NCBI GenBank assembly: GCA_034440615.1
Contig: JAOTOM010002916.1
Coordinates: forward strand, 59,982-123,981
Length of the DNA stretch: 64,000 nt
Source: Ashinkailepas kermadecensis
Taxonomy: Eukaryota > Arthropoda > Thecostraca > Neolepadidae
Reading direction: 5' to 3'
The notes under the pieces are model-generated. The model worked only from the letters and a program-made list of their open reading frames with translations, did no database searches and was not told the origin of the DNA. Below are positions 35,466 through 46,539 of the stretch, piece after piece. Within the stretch, counting starts at the first letter, position 1. Each line of letters opens with the position of its first letter. Position numbers and translations under genes: made by a program.

Positions 35466-37290
35466 ACCCGCCAGCGAGCTGACCTGACTGTGGCCAAGCG
35501 GCTCACACATGCCACAGAGAACGGGGGTCGAGCCGCCGGCGAGCTGACCTGACTGTGGCCAGGCGGCTCACACATGCCACAGAGAACGGGGGTCGAGCCG
35601 CCGGCGAGCTGACCTGACTGTGGCCAGGTGGCTCACACATACCACAGTGAGCAGGGGTCGAGCCGCCGGCGAGCTGACCTGACTGTGGCCAGGCGGCTCA
35701 CACATACCACAGTGAGCAGGGGTCGAGCCGCCGGCGAGCTGACCTGACTGTGGCCAGGCGGCTCACACATACCACAGTGAGCAGGGGTCGAGCCGCCGGC
35801 GAGCTGACCTGACTGTGGCCAGGCGGCTCACACATACCACAGTGAGCAGGGGTCGAGCCGCCGGCGAGCTGACCTGACTGTGGCCAGGCGGCTCACACAT
35901 ACCACAGAGAGCGGGGGTCGAGCCGCCGGCGAGCTGACTTGACTGTGGCCAGGAGGCTCACAGTGATTGGGCATAGAGCGGCCGGCGAGCTGACCTGACT
36001 GTGGCCAGGCGGCTCACACATACCACAGTGAGCAGGGGTCGAGCCGCCGGCGAGCTGACTTGACTGTGGCCAGGCGGCTCACACATACCACAGTGAGCGG
36101 GGGTCGAGCCGCCGGCGAGCTGACTTGACTGTGGCCAGGCGGCTCACACATACCACAGTGAGCAGGGGTCGAGCCGCCGGCGAGCTGACTTGACTGTGGC
36201 CAGGCGGCTCACACATACCACAAAGAACGGGGGTCGAGCCGCCGGCGAGCTGACCTGACTGTGGCCAGGTGGCTCACACATACCACAGTGAGCAGGGGTC
36301 GAGCCGCCGGCGAGCTGACCTGACTGTGGCCAGGTGGCTCACACATACCACAGTGAGCAGGGGTCGAGCCGCCGGCGAGCTGACTTGACTGTGGCCAGGC
36401 GGCTCACACATACCACAGTGAGCAGGGGTCGAGCCGCCGGCGAGCTGACTTGACTGTGGCCAGGCGGCTCACACATACCACAGTGAGCAGGGGTCGAGCC
36501 GCCGGCGAGCTGACCTGACTGTGGCCAGGTGGCTCACACATACCACAGTGAGCAGGGGTCGAGCCGCCGGCGAGCTGACCTGACTGTGGCCAGGTGGCTC
36601 ACACATACCACAGTGAGCAGGGGTCGAGCCGCCGGCGAGCTGACCTGACTGTGGCCAGGTGGCTCACACATACCACAGTGAGCAGGGGTCGAGCCGCCGG
36701 CGAGCTGACTTGACTGTGGCCAGGTGGCTCACACATACCACAGAGAGCGGGGGTCGAGCCGCCGGCGAGCTGACTTGACTGTGGCCAGGCGGCTCACACA
36801 TACCACAGTGAGCAGGGGTCGAGCCGCCGGCGAGCTGACTTGACTGTGGCCAGGCGGCTCACACATACCACAGTGAGCAGGGGTCGAGCCGCCGGCGAGC
36901 TGACTTGACTGTGGCCAGGCGGCTCACACATACCACAGTGAGCAGGGGTCGAGCCGCCGGCGAGCTGACTTGACTGTGGCCAGGTGGCTCACACATACCA
37001 CAGTGAGCGGGGGTCGAGCCGCCGGCGAGCTGACTTGACTGTGGCCAGGCGGCTCACACATACCACAGTGAGCAGGGGTCGAGCCGCCGGCGAGCTGACT
37101 TGACTGTGGCCAGGTGGCTCACACATACCACAGTGAGCGGGGGTCGAGCCGCCGGCGAGCTGACTTGACTGTGGCCAGGCGGCTCACACATACCACAGTG
37201 AGCAGGGGTCGAGCCGCCGGCGAGCTGACTTGACTGTGGCCAGGTGGCTCACACATACCCCAGTGAGCGTGGGTCGGGCCGCCGGCGGTC
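35466..37290. repeat. 65-bp satellite, 28 copies
   Basis: Marker CGAGCTGAC occurs from 35475 to 37221. All intervals are 65 bp except one of 56 bp (35930 to 35986), which has lost nine bases and reads CACAGTGATTGGGCATAGAG. The unit includes GACTGTGGCCAGGCGGCTCA and GGTCGAGCCGCCGGCGAGCT. Variants are mainly ACCTG/ACTTG and AGGCGG/AGGTGG. The final unit degrades into GTCGGGCCGCCGGCGGTCGG. Confidence 0.98.
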
Positions 37291-37545
37291 GGCCGACGCC
37301 GACATGGCATCTGCAGCTCATCCGAGAGGCCCTGGCAATGCGTGAGACATCAGCACCAGGTGTTGGTATTGCTCTGAGCAGGCAGGTGTGGCTGCCTGTG
37401 TCTGTCGGCTTATTTTCCCGTCTCCACTTGATTTGTTGCCATTCGCAGGCCAATAAAGCTAGGTTTGTGGGGCGTAATTTTACGAAAGTTGATTTTGTAT
37501 ATATGAGTGCCGAAGGGTTGATTCTGTACATGGGTGCGAAAGTGC

Positions 37546-37921
37546 AACACCTGGGTTATGTGACACCTGGGTGACACCTGGGTTATGTGACACCTGGGTT
37601 ATGTGACACCTGGGTTATGTGACACCTGGGTTATGTGACACCTGGGTTATGTGACACCTGGGTTATGTGACACCTGGGTTATGTGACACCTGGGTTATGT
37701 GACACCTGGGTTATGTGACACCTGGGTTATGTGACACCTGGGTTATGTGACACCTGGGTGACACCTGGGTTATGTGACACCTGGGTTATGTGACACCTGG
37801 GTTATGTGACACCTGGGTTATGTGACACCTGGGTTATGTGACACCTGGGTTATGTGACACCTGGGTTATGTGACACCTGGGTTATGTGACACCTGGGTTA
37901 TGTGACACCTGGGTTATGTGA
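37546..37921. repeat. 16-bp minisatellite, about 24 copies
   Basis: The unit GACACCTGGGTTATGT is essentially invariant. Two shortened 11-bp units (GACACCTGGGT) occur at about 37562 and 37749. The array ends at GTTATGTGACGG. Confidence 0.97.
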
Positions 37922-38113
37922 CGGTGGCCCGATGACGTTTGCTGAAATGACAGGCATGTTGAATGTTGACCGATATTATCTGGACATTGCAGGAGAACAT
38001 ATCCAGCGCATGGTCAATGCAGTCCAGACTACGCTGGTAAGCCAGCGCTGATTTTTGCGTGTGCATTCAGATGTGAGGGAGCATTTCAGTGGACACTGAT
38101 GGTTGGCTCAATG

Positions 38114-38310
38114 TAGAGGCGCAGCAAAGGGAGCCGGGGGCCCGACCCCCGCCCCCTAGCAACCAGAAATAAAATGGATCAAACGAGAACTTAAGACTTT
38201 CGCCACGCAAAGCTAGAAATGTTCGGCGCGCAACGCTCCGAAAGCGATTTCTGTTTCACGATTCTTTTTGGTCGGGCCCTCTTAAGAAAAAAAATATGCC
38301 TGTGCCCCTG
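38114..38310 (+). mobile_element. 197-bp hAT-type MITE, copy 2 of the GGCGCAGCC family
   Basis: Starts TAGAGGCGCAGCAAAGGG and ends near ATGCCTGTGCCCCTG. The interior follows copies 1 and 3: CCCCCTAGCAACCAGAAAT, ATGGATCAAA, CACGCAAA, GGTCGGGCCC. The flanking 8-mers agree at only about 5 of 8 positions, so the duplication is decayed or the ends are slightly misplaced. Confidence 0.75.
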
Positions 38311-38540
38311 GTTCCATCACGGTACCTTGATAAATATCTTGAGGAATTTTACCGAGCTATCTGCAAAAGTATGTAGTCATTGATAGGAATACGCGAAATG
38401 TCGCTGGTATACTAATTCCCAAGACTAGTGAAAGTTTTGGCACTATGACCCAGCATAACTGATGAAGCCGTCTGATGCCACTGTAACCTTGGGGCCGTTT
38501 CAAGTTGAAATGTCAACGAGCTGGGCTAACCGTGGGCAAT

Positions 38541-38715
38541 GGCCGCCCCGATAGATCACGAGGCAAGAGCGCCCGCCTGTACTGGAATCTGCTGTCCTGG
38601 CAAGATAGGGCTCGAGTCCCTTCACGCGCTCCGGCCCCCGGCCAGCAGGGTCAGCTGGCGACGCTGCCGATGAAGCTGGTGCTTTTGTCATTTCTTGTTT
38701 TGTTTTTGCTACATG
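38541..38715 (+). repeat. tRNA-derived SINE-like sequence
   Basis: An A-box-like segment (GATAGATCACGAGGCAAGAG, then CGCCCGCCT, at 38550-38577) and a B-box-like GGCTCGAGTCCC (38609-38620) have internal RNA polymerase III promoter spacing. They resemble a tRNA body reading TAGCTCA...AGAGCGCCCGCCT...GGTTCGAGTCCC. Adjoining non-tRNA sequence ends in a T-rich tract (38690-38706). The acceptor stem does not close, so this is not a functional tRNA gene. Confidence 0.65.
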
Positions 38716-39482
38716 CAATTTTAAGGGATAGTACACTTATCTTACGCCAGAAGAGAGAAGGAGAGTCTTTCGGAAGCGCTAATTAATTACAGGTATTATA
38801 TTATCACCGAGTAAATTTCCCATTGATAGGACCACGGTGCTACGAATTGTGAGAGAAATTTGTCGTCCAGCTACAAAGACTGAAGGGTTATTTTCCTGTA
38901 CCCTTGCATCCTCGAGCGCCATTCCGTGTGTTTTGCGTTGGTGTCCGCACAAAAAAGCGTTTGCGCCGTTGAGCGAGAAACCTGTTTTAACGTAAGCACA
39001 TGTATTTACATAGAAGTATCGTCCACATAACCTCAGACCATTGTTGTACAGCTTGAGTGGTTGCGTGATCTGGCCGAACAGTGTGAGAATACCAGGGAGT
39101 TGCAGTCCATTGCACCGCAGCCATGCGGAACCGGTCCATTGGAGAATAGAATTTCGGTGGAAAACCACCATACCAACTCATACACGTACTTACATCAGAA
39201 TTGATATCAATTCAGCATTACAAACTCTACTTACCTGGGAAAGAGTTGATACTGTAATAAAGTTGGTTTTCGGGACACTTAATTTCAGAAATGTAGCCTA
39301 CCCTTTCAATTCATGTCGCGACAGTTTCCGGCAGGTACCCGGCGCCAGCCTGTCTGGCTGCTTAGGTGGGCAGGCCGCCGCTGCGGTCGAGGCCAAACAG
39401 CGGACCTTACCCTGTTCCCCTCCCCCTTTCGGGCCGACACCCTACCACAGCCGCGTGACCTCGATACCCGGCCGCCGTCTTC
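38716..39482. other. Stretch without a recognisable gene
   Basis: Several overlapping frames up to about 155 codons, none with a motif. GC-rich toward 39330-39480. Confidence 0.45.
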
Positions 39483-39625
39483 AGGTGAATATGAATGTCG
39501 GTGGGTGATGCGAATATGAATGCCAGTGGGTGATGTGAATATGAATGCCAGTGGGTGATGTGAATATGAATGTCTGGGGTGATGTGAATGTGAATGCCAG
39601 TGATGTGAATGTGGTTGTCTTGAGT
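39483..39625. repeat. 25-bp minisatellite, 5 to 6 copies
   Basis: The unit contains GTGAATATGAATGCCAGTGG. Later units shorten and diverge. A (GT)n tract follows at 39667-39682. Confidence 0.92.
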
Positions 39626-41316
39626 GATGTATGTAAGCAAGTCTATTCTGGGAACCCAATGGGCAGGTGTGTGTGTGTGTGTACATGACTGAAAGACGAA
39701 AGGTGTATAGATGACAAATGGCATGGGTGTAAGTACATGAGTGGTATGACTGATATGACCGGTGTGTTTTGGATGTGTGTAAGGATTATGAATGTAATGG
39801 TGACATATAATAATAGTTGACTGCTGGATGAATGTCCATGTGTCTGACATGTGAAATGTCAATTGGGCTGCAGCGCCCCGATCTGCCGGCTGTCTGTGTA
39901 CAGTGCGGAGCCGCCGAGTCGGTATTGTTTGGAGGTATGTGCTGAGGCAGCAGCTCTGGTGTCCGACGCCGGACCGGCGCGAGGCTGCCACGACGCAGTC
40001 AGCAGTGATTCCCACGGAGGGACTGAGATTCAGAGCGACTCTGAGCTGACGTAGTCTGTCGCTGAGATAGAGACAGCGCGACCCGCCGAGCTGGTGTGGA
40101 GTGCATTGAGAACGGTATTGTTCCGAAGTCGCGTGACCGGAACACGTGCCCTGGCTTGGAGCCAAGGGCGGTAGCCCTGAGGTGAACTAGCGCGCGAGAT
40201 AGATAGATGTGCTCACTTGCCACGGAGACGCGCGACCGAGCGGTCGCCGGAGGCGGGCGGCTGGCCGACGCCGGCCAGCCGTCGGCCCCACATTACGGTA
40301 CTGAGGTACGTCTGAGGACTCTGCCTGAGAGTCGCTGTGTGACTGCTTAGATGTAAGCTTACGAGATGAGAGTTGTAGCACGAATGAAGACCGGTCCGCA
40401 TATAAGTTGAAATATCTGTTGCCACTGCTGCATTTTGGAATATCAGAACTTGGAACTTGAGATGAGAGACTGAGATGTTGTATGAAGATATGACTGTCGA
40501 GATGCATGAAGATGTTGGATGGCCGTTTGAATCGTGTGTGAAGCAGTTGAAGCTGTCTGAGCCAAATGAGGCTATTGTAATGAATCGTCTGTCACGCTGC
40601 ACTATTGAAACTTGGATGACTATCGCCATTTAATCGCTAATCAAATGCACAATATAAAAGTGCTGGATTTTGAGGTGCCTGTCGAGAGATGTGCAGATCA
40701 GAACACTGAGATTGAGACACATAACCATTGAACATAACCGGGGTCTTTAATATCGCCAACGTCGAGGTCCATAGTACTATTCACGTAGCCAAAAGAAGTT
40801 TGCCCCCCCCCGACATAAATGGGAAGTACCAAGTAGGGGCAGGAACAAAACTTTCTACAATACCATTTTCACTGGCCGATCAAACGGGGAGAAAGTTATT
40901 TTGGCTTCGGGTACAGCATCTGCTATGCGCATCAAGTACCCGGCACCTTACAGTGGGCCGATGTGGGACACTGTTTCGAGTGTGGGAGGTCCTTGGTTTA
41001 CGCCTAACCCCTGGCAGACTTTTCCTCAGTCCGCTCATTACCCAGGAGATGGCAGAAACTAGTGTTTGCCGTGCTGCGGGATCCTGGTTGACCAGCGCCC
41101 GTGGCATCGGGTTCATGGGCATGATCTTCCTTCAAGCAGATCACTCGGTCCGGTGGCTCGACCTCGCCTTCGTGTCATCACCGGGTCCGAGAAACCGGAA
41201 TAGCCCCGCCATCCGCCATGTGCACAACGTGCTACGGTGGGAAATCTGAGAGCAAGCGCCTGAACAGGACTGTCACACAAGTGTGCCGAAAAATTGAACC
41301 TCTGCCGTATATATAT

Positions 41317-41382
<66 letters not shown>

Positions 41383-42533
41383 CGTATATCTGTGTGTACA
41401 CTGTTCAGTACTAAAATATTTAAGTAGGGTATCCAATATTTTGTTTAACTATTATTTTGTCCGGCATCAGCTAATGTGATCATTGAGCGCTCGAGGATGC
41501 AAAGGGACAGGAAACTAACCCTTCAAGTAGCTGTAGCTGGACGACAGATTGTTATTTTCCTTCTCAGCAGAAATGCGTATAATGTTCGAGAAGTTCAACC
41601 CGTGTTCAATTGTCAGTCACGGTCTGAATGAGCTAACTTTGGACCAATCATTCATCCGGTACAACTAAATCCATTGGAACATCTTGATAAGTGCTGTCAT
41701 GTTGGCGTGTTATATGCAATTTTCCAAGTTTGGAATAGCCTGGCCAGCCATACAAGGCCGTGTTCCTCCCATTCTTGACCAAATTCTAGGCACATTTCAT
41801 GTTCTGGCCTCCTTTGCCAGACCTGCCAAAAGAGACGTATGGTGGTTGCCTATCAAGGAGGCCCGTCGCGGTATAATCGTGGCATTGTATAATTCAACAG
41901 CGGTCTATCGATCCTCGCTTTTGGCCACCGGACATCACCGCAACCGCACCGCGGTGCCGCCCCCGCGGCGTCTCACAGCCACATGGGAGCGTTCACCGCC
42001 GATACGGGCCATGACCCAACCTTGTGTAGTCAGCCACAGCCATCAACAAGCCGCCGCGCCCCTTCCCACCCGGTATTATTCACTTATACGAGCGACGTCT
42101 CCGACGCAGGCGGCTCCCTGGACGCCGGTGGTAAACGCGGCGTCGCTGCGGCGCCCCGCCGTCCGGCACAATCCGGCCGGAGGAGGCGGTCGGAGCGACT
42201 CAATCACGTGTCTCGGCGGCTGTTCGCGCCGTTTTACGGCCGCTTTACGGCGTGTGGCGCGCGCCAGTTACCGCAAATGACTGCGCGGTGGCGTCGCGTC
42301 CAAACAAACAGAGGCCGCGCCGCCGCGCCGGCGGAGATTGCACGGCCGCCGCCACGGCGCGTGCAGGGGACGCGTGCAGGCACTGGCCGGCCTCCGTAGC
42401 AGCAGGCTGCCGGGGAGCGCCGCAAGAGGTTACTGAAGGTTACTCCGAATATATGCCCCATGACAGGGCCTCCTCTAAGGCGTTTTGACTAGGAGGGATT
42501 TCTTGCTCATACCTAATCAGCATAATATGGCGT
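39626..42533. other. Long stretch without a recognisable gene
   Basis: Includes a compound CA/AT microsatellite at 41306-41380 and a GC- and CpG-rich block at about 41930-42430. A 173-codon plus-strand frame (40728-41249) and frames of up to 198 codons in the GC block have no motif I recognise. Coding is possible but unsupported. Confidence 0.4.
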
Positions 42534-42965
42534 CACTGGCGGATCTAGCTGACCTGCTTGGGGGAAGGTCAACTTTCGGCGCTGCCCAACCCTAAGCCCC
42601 CCCTCAGTGGCATACCTGGGGTTTGCGTCATGGGAGGGGCAAACGGATTTGGAGGGTGCCCAACCTACCACTATTCTTGGTTTAAGGGAAACGGATTTCG
42701 ACCACTATTTTTCAAAAGGATCCTTTTTATTTTGTTCATGTGGAGGGAGCCCAATATCTATCGCCATCGTTTCTGGGTCACAGGATTTCAACCCTAACTC
42801 CTCCATCTTGTTCGATTTGTTTTGGTATCCCTTGACAAGTCACTTCAGAATGCTGAAGTTACACATGTGCAAATTACTTAAAAATTCAATATTTTTATAT
42901 TTCAGGCATTCCAGTTCATAACGCCCGGTCGCCACCACGTCAACGTTCGTGCATGTGTATGCCCG
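42534..42965 (+). mobile_element. 3'-truncated copy of the CACTGGCGGATC hAT-type family
   Basis: Begins CACTGGCGGATCTAG like the elements at 58847 and 59831 and shares ACGGATTTGGAGG, TTTCGACCACTATTT and, at the far end, CCACGTCAACGTTCGTGCA. Similarity stops near 42965, and no right terminus or duplication of the flanking TATGGCGT was found. An inner CAGTGGCATACCTGGGG, present in all three copies, looks like the end of another nested hAT-type sequence. Confidence 0.8.
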
Positions 42966-43279
42966 ACTTGCGCATTCGGCGCATTCACCACACTTCGTGC
43001 GATTCTATGGTTTCTGCTAGGCCTCCTACGATTTGTTGATTGCTACCACATGATAGTCTTGCGCCATATTTTACGTGATGGAATGCTTCGCATGGGGGTT
43101 CGCTGGGAAAATTCGACAAATTCAATTCGATGATTAGTGATCTTCTTCCCACATTTTCTGGGGGTTGAGATCCGGATACTCGTTGATCTTTGATGCACTT
43201 CGTCTCTTTGGTTAGATATGCTCACAGACTGGCTACCGAACCGAGGCCCTAGCTCAGTATTCTTTTTTTTCCCATCCGT

Positions 43280-45730
43280 TGCGTTTTCTTCGTCTACGGA
43301 TGTGTTTTTGGACTCCAGCCATTTTTGTTAGAAGCCCGGCACATTTTTAGACCCCCGGCTCTTGTTAGGGTGTTGTTGCTTTTGTATGCACCGATTAATT
43401 TTGTTAGGTTTTTGAACACCTCGATGTGTTTATTTAGTGCCCGGCCTTTTCGTTCTTTTTTGGTCCATGCTGCTTTTTGCGAGCCACAGCCTGTCTTTTG
43501 AAGTCCTGATGCGGTCTCATGGCCCCGCCCAGGTGTGCTTTGAGGGCCTACGGTGTGGTTTTTAGAGTTTCCAGTGTGTTCATTTAGGCACGCAACGTAT
43601 GCTTGAAGGCCATGCCGCTTTTTCCGAGACTCAGTGCGCTTTGGAGGACCCGCGCCTTTTCGGCCTCCCGTTGTGCCCTTGGGGTCCTGCTGTGTTTATT
43701 TGGGACTCCTGACGCACATTTGTGGGGCCCGAGCACAACTTTGGGGGTCCTGGCGCGACTTTTCGAGCCCAGGCGCATAGTTCTGAGGACCCGACGCCAG
43801 TGTTCGGTGCTCGACGCGATTTTTGGGGACCTCTTCTGATTTTATATTGTCCGAATCTCGGTCTGATTTTTTGGGAACCCCGGCGCCATATTTTGTGTCT
43901 CTCCGCGATTTTCGAGCCCCAGTACGTTTTTACGGTTCGTACGCGATTGTTGAAGGCATCTGGTGCCATGATTGGGACTCTTGAGCGGTTTTCCTGGCTC
44001 AGGCATTTTTTAAAAATCACTTCTTGGCTTGGAGGGCTCCAGCTTGATCTTTTTGTGGGTTTGGGGGCTGTGCTGTGCTTATTTGGGTACCTCGACGCCA
44101 ATTTTTTGGAGCCCCGACGGGAGTTTTTGATGCCCAGACATACATTTTTGGAACTACTGACGGGAACTTTGGGTCCAGAACGAGATGTTTGGGGGTCCGC
44201 CCGGAGTTTGCGGGGCGCGTTGTGCTTACCTGGGGTCCAGTACGCTTTTGGCGGGCCCCGTTGCAAATTTTCCGGCCCCGGTGAGATATTTATAATGCCT
44301 GTTTTTTTCGGAGCCCCCTACGCGAATTCGGAGGGCCCCGATGCGAATTGGGGCACCAGCGCGATTTTTGGGCACCCCAGCACGATTCTTGGGAGTCAAT
44401 CCTAATCAGGATGGAGAGAGGGTATTTTCCCTTTGGTGCGCCACTGCGACTGCTCATCGAGTTTTTTTTTCTCAAGCGATGGCACCCTTCAGAGGAGAAA
44501 AACCCTTCCGATAATTTTCTTTCGTGACCTGTTCTGAATTTTCCGGTGCTCGGGTCGATTGGATCGAGTCGCGGAGTGTGTTTTTGGGGGTAAAGCTTTA
44601 TTTTTTAAAGGCCCCTGAGCGATATTTTTGGGTCCCGGTACGATTCTTCGGGCTCCCTGTGGGACTTTTTTCGGTGGCTCGGCAAGTGTATTTTCCGGGG
44701 CTCGACGTTTTTTTGGGGTTCATTGACGCGATTTGTGAGACCGCAAAGTGATATTCCGAGGAAGAATTGATTTTGTGGGGCAGCTGCAAGTTTTGAGGCC
44801 CCTGCACGACCTTTTGTACCCCCAGTTTATCTTTCAAAGGCTGCGACGCGATTTTGTGTGGTCCCAGTGCGATTTTGTATGCGCCGGCGTTATTTGTTTG
44901 GATTACTAATGCTAGGCTTAGCTGCCTCGACACGTTTTGGGGGGCTTTTGGTGCGATTGTTGGGGCACCAGAATGATTTTTGTTGTCCGAACTTTTTCGT
45001 TGCCCCGACTTCATTTGCTTGTGGTCCTGATGGAACTTTTGGGACCCGGTGCGACCTGTTGAGCCCCTTGTGCGACTTTCGGTGGCCCGGCCCGGCCCGT
45101 CTTTTTGGCCTCCCAGCGTCATTTTCAAAGGCAAGTCGAAACTTCTTCGGCCCCGGCCCCGGCGAGACTTCTTTCGTGGTTTCAAGGGACCCCAATGTAA
45201 AAAGGGGCCGGACCTGTTGGGGCCCACAGCGTGACTTTCAGTGGCCTCGGCACGACTTTTCTGGCCCCCAATTATATTTTCAGGGACCCAGCCAGACTTT
45301 TTGCGTTCAGAGCGCTATTTCGGGGGCGCCGGCCCGATCTTTTGAGGCCCCAGCGTGATTTTCAGGGCCCCTGTGCGATTTTTTTTCGGCCCCGGTCCCA
45401 CACTTTGGAGCCCACAGCGTCATTCTTAGAGGTCACAGCGACTTTGTTCGGCACCTAATGTGATTCTCGGGCGCCTCAATGCGATTTTTGGCCCCCGGCG
45501 ACATTTACAGGGCCCCTGCGCGATGCTTTGGGGGTCCTCGATGTGATTAAAAAAAGAAGAAGTTATTTTCAGGGCCCCGATGCGAATTTTCGGGGCCACA
45601 GCGGATTTTTAGAGGGTCCGGCGCATTTTATTCCGAACCACGGTGCGGTTTTTGGGGGCCCCATAACCTCTCGGGAGGGGGGGGGGCAATTACCCCCTTT
45701 GCCCGGGGGAAAGGGGGTAGTGTCGCCTGG
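43280..45730 (+). mobile_element. Main copy of a 2.4-kb quasi-periodic dispersed element
   Basis: About 2.4 kb made of a degenerate unit of roughly 22-30 bp, consensus close to GGCCCCGGCGCGATTTTTGG, repeated about a hundred times without a strict register. It is not a simple satellite. The left half matches the inverted copy at 1-460, and the right half (about 44411-45690) matches 51950-52985 colinearly, including the non-periodic stretch CGATAATTTTCTTTCG ... CTGAATTTTCCGGTGCTC. A hAT-end-like TGCGCCACTGC lies inside at 44441. The right edge is a G-run followed by unrelated sequence. Frames on both strands (up to 227 codons) follow the repeat and show no motif. The class of element is unknown. 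Confidence 0.7.
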
Positions 45731-46335
45731 GGGAGGAAAAACCGATGAACATTACACGTTACACGTTACACACCTGGTCCACGTTACACACCTGGTCTTT
45801 TTACAAAGGTATCTGGCTTCAGCTGTCTCTTAATTTTAGCAAAACCGAAGAAAAGACCACAAATGAATATCTAGCTCTCGTCACTCATGTCATGCGGCCT
45901 GGCTCGCGTCGCCCCGCTCCTCTTGTGGTGTGCGTAAAAGTCTAGAAAGTCATGTTTTATAATACCACCGTTAATGGATCCAATTGCTGGCTTTGTACCA
46001 TGCATTTTTTTGCACAGAAATATTTCCCATTTGAACCTTCCTCGTCGATTTGACCTAAGTAGAAGTGCTGTCAACCTGCTAGCATTTTATCTTCTTGATA
46101 AAAATGCACCGCTCTAAGGAAAAAATGACTTCCGCTACCGGAACTGTACTAAGGTTTTTGTGGTTGCTTTCTCCATTGGAGCTTCCTTTGACAAGGTGGG
46201 ATTTTTCGCCCCACTAGGTGGGATTTCACGGCACTAGGTGGGACTCATCCCACCTAGTTAACATGTTAGAGGAGGCCCTGCCCTATGATAATTCATGGAC
46301 CCTCCTCGGATTTAGCTACGACCAAATTTCATACA
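45731..46335. other. Stretch without a recognisable gene
   Basis: Contains a short triple of GTTACACG/C words (45748-45790) and three CACTAGGTGGGA-like words (46205-46260). Nothing else seen. Confidence 0.5.
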
Positions 46336-46343
46336 TAAGAGGC

Positions 46344-46531
46344 CAGAGGCGCAGCCAAGCCCCACCATTCCCCCTTAGCACCCAAAAATACACTGGATCA
46401 AATGATAAATTTTGAGATTTTTATCACGCAAAACCATAACTTTTAGGGAATTTCGGGGCGCCGAAGGCTTTCTCTGCTTCTTCCCATCTTTCCGTCGGCC
46501 TCTCCTCAGGAAAATCCTGGCTGCGGTACTG
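46344..46531 (+). mobile_element. 188-bp hAT-type MITE, copy 3 of the GGCGCAGCC family
   Basis: Starts CAGAGGCGCAGCC and ends GGCTGCGGTACTG, an inverted-repeat pair. Flanks TAAGAGGC (46336-46343) and TAAGAGGT (46532-46539) match at 7 of 8 bases. Best-defined member of the family. Confidence 0.9.
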
Positions 46532-46539
46532 TAAGAGGT

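Noticed and set aside
43631..44405. 211- and 227-codon frames on opposite strands
   Set aside because: Both arise from the same GC-rich quasi-periodic units; no motif, and the other copies are not open in matching frames.
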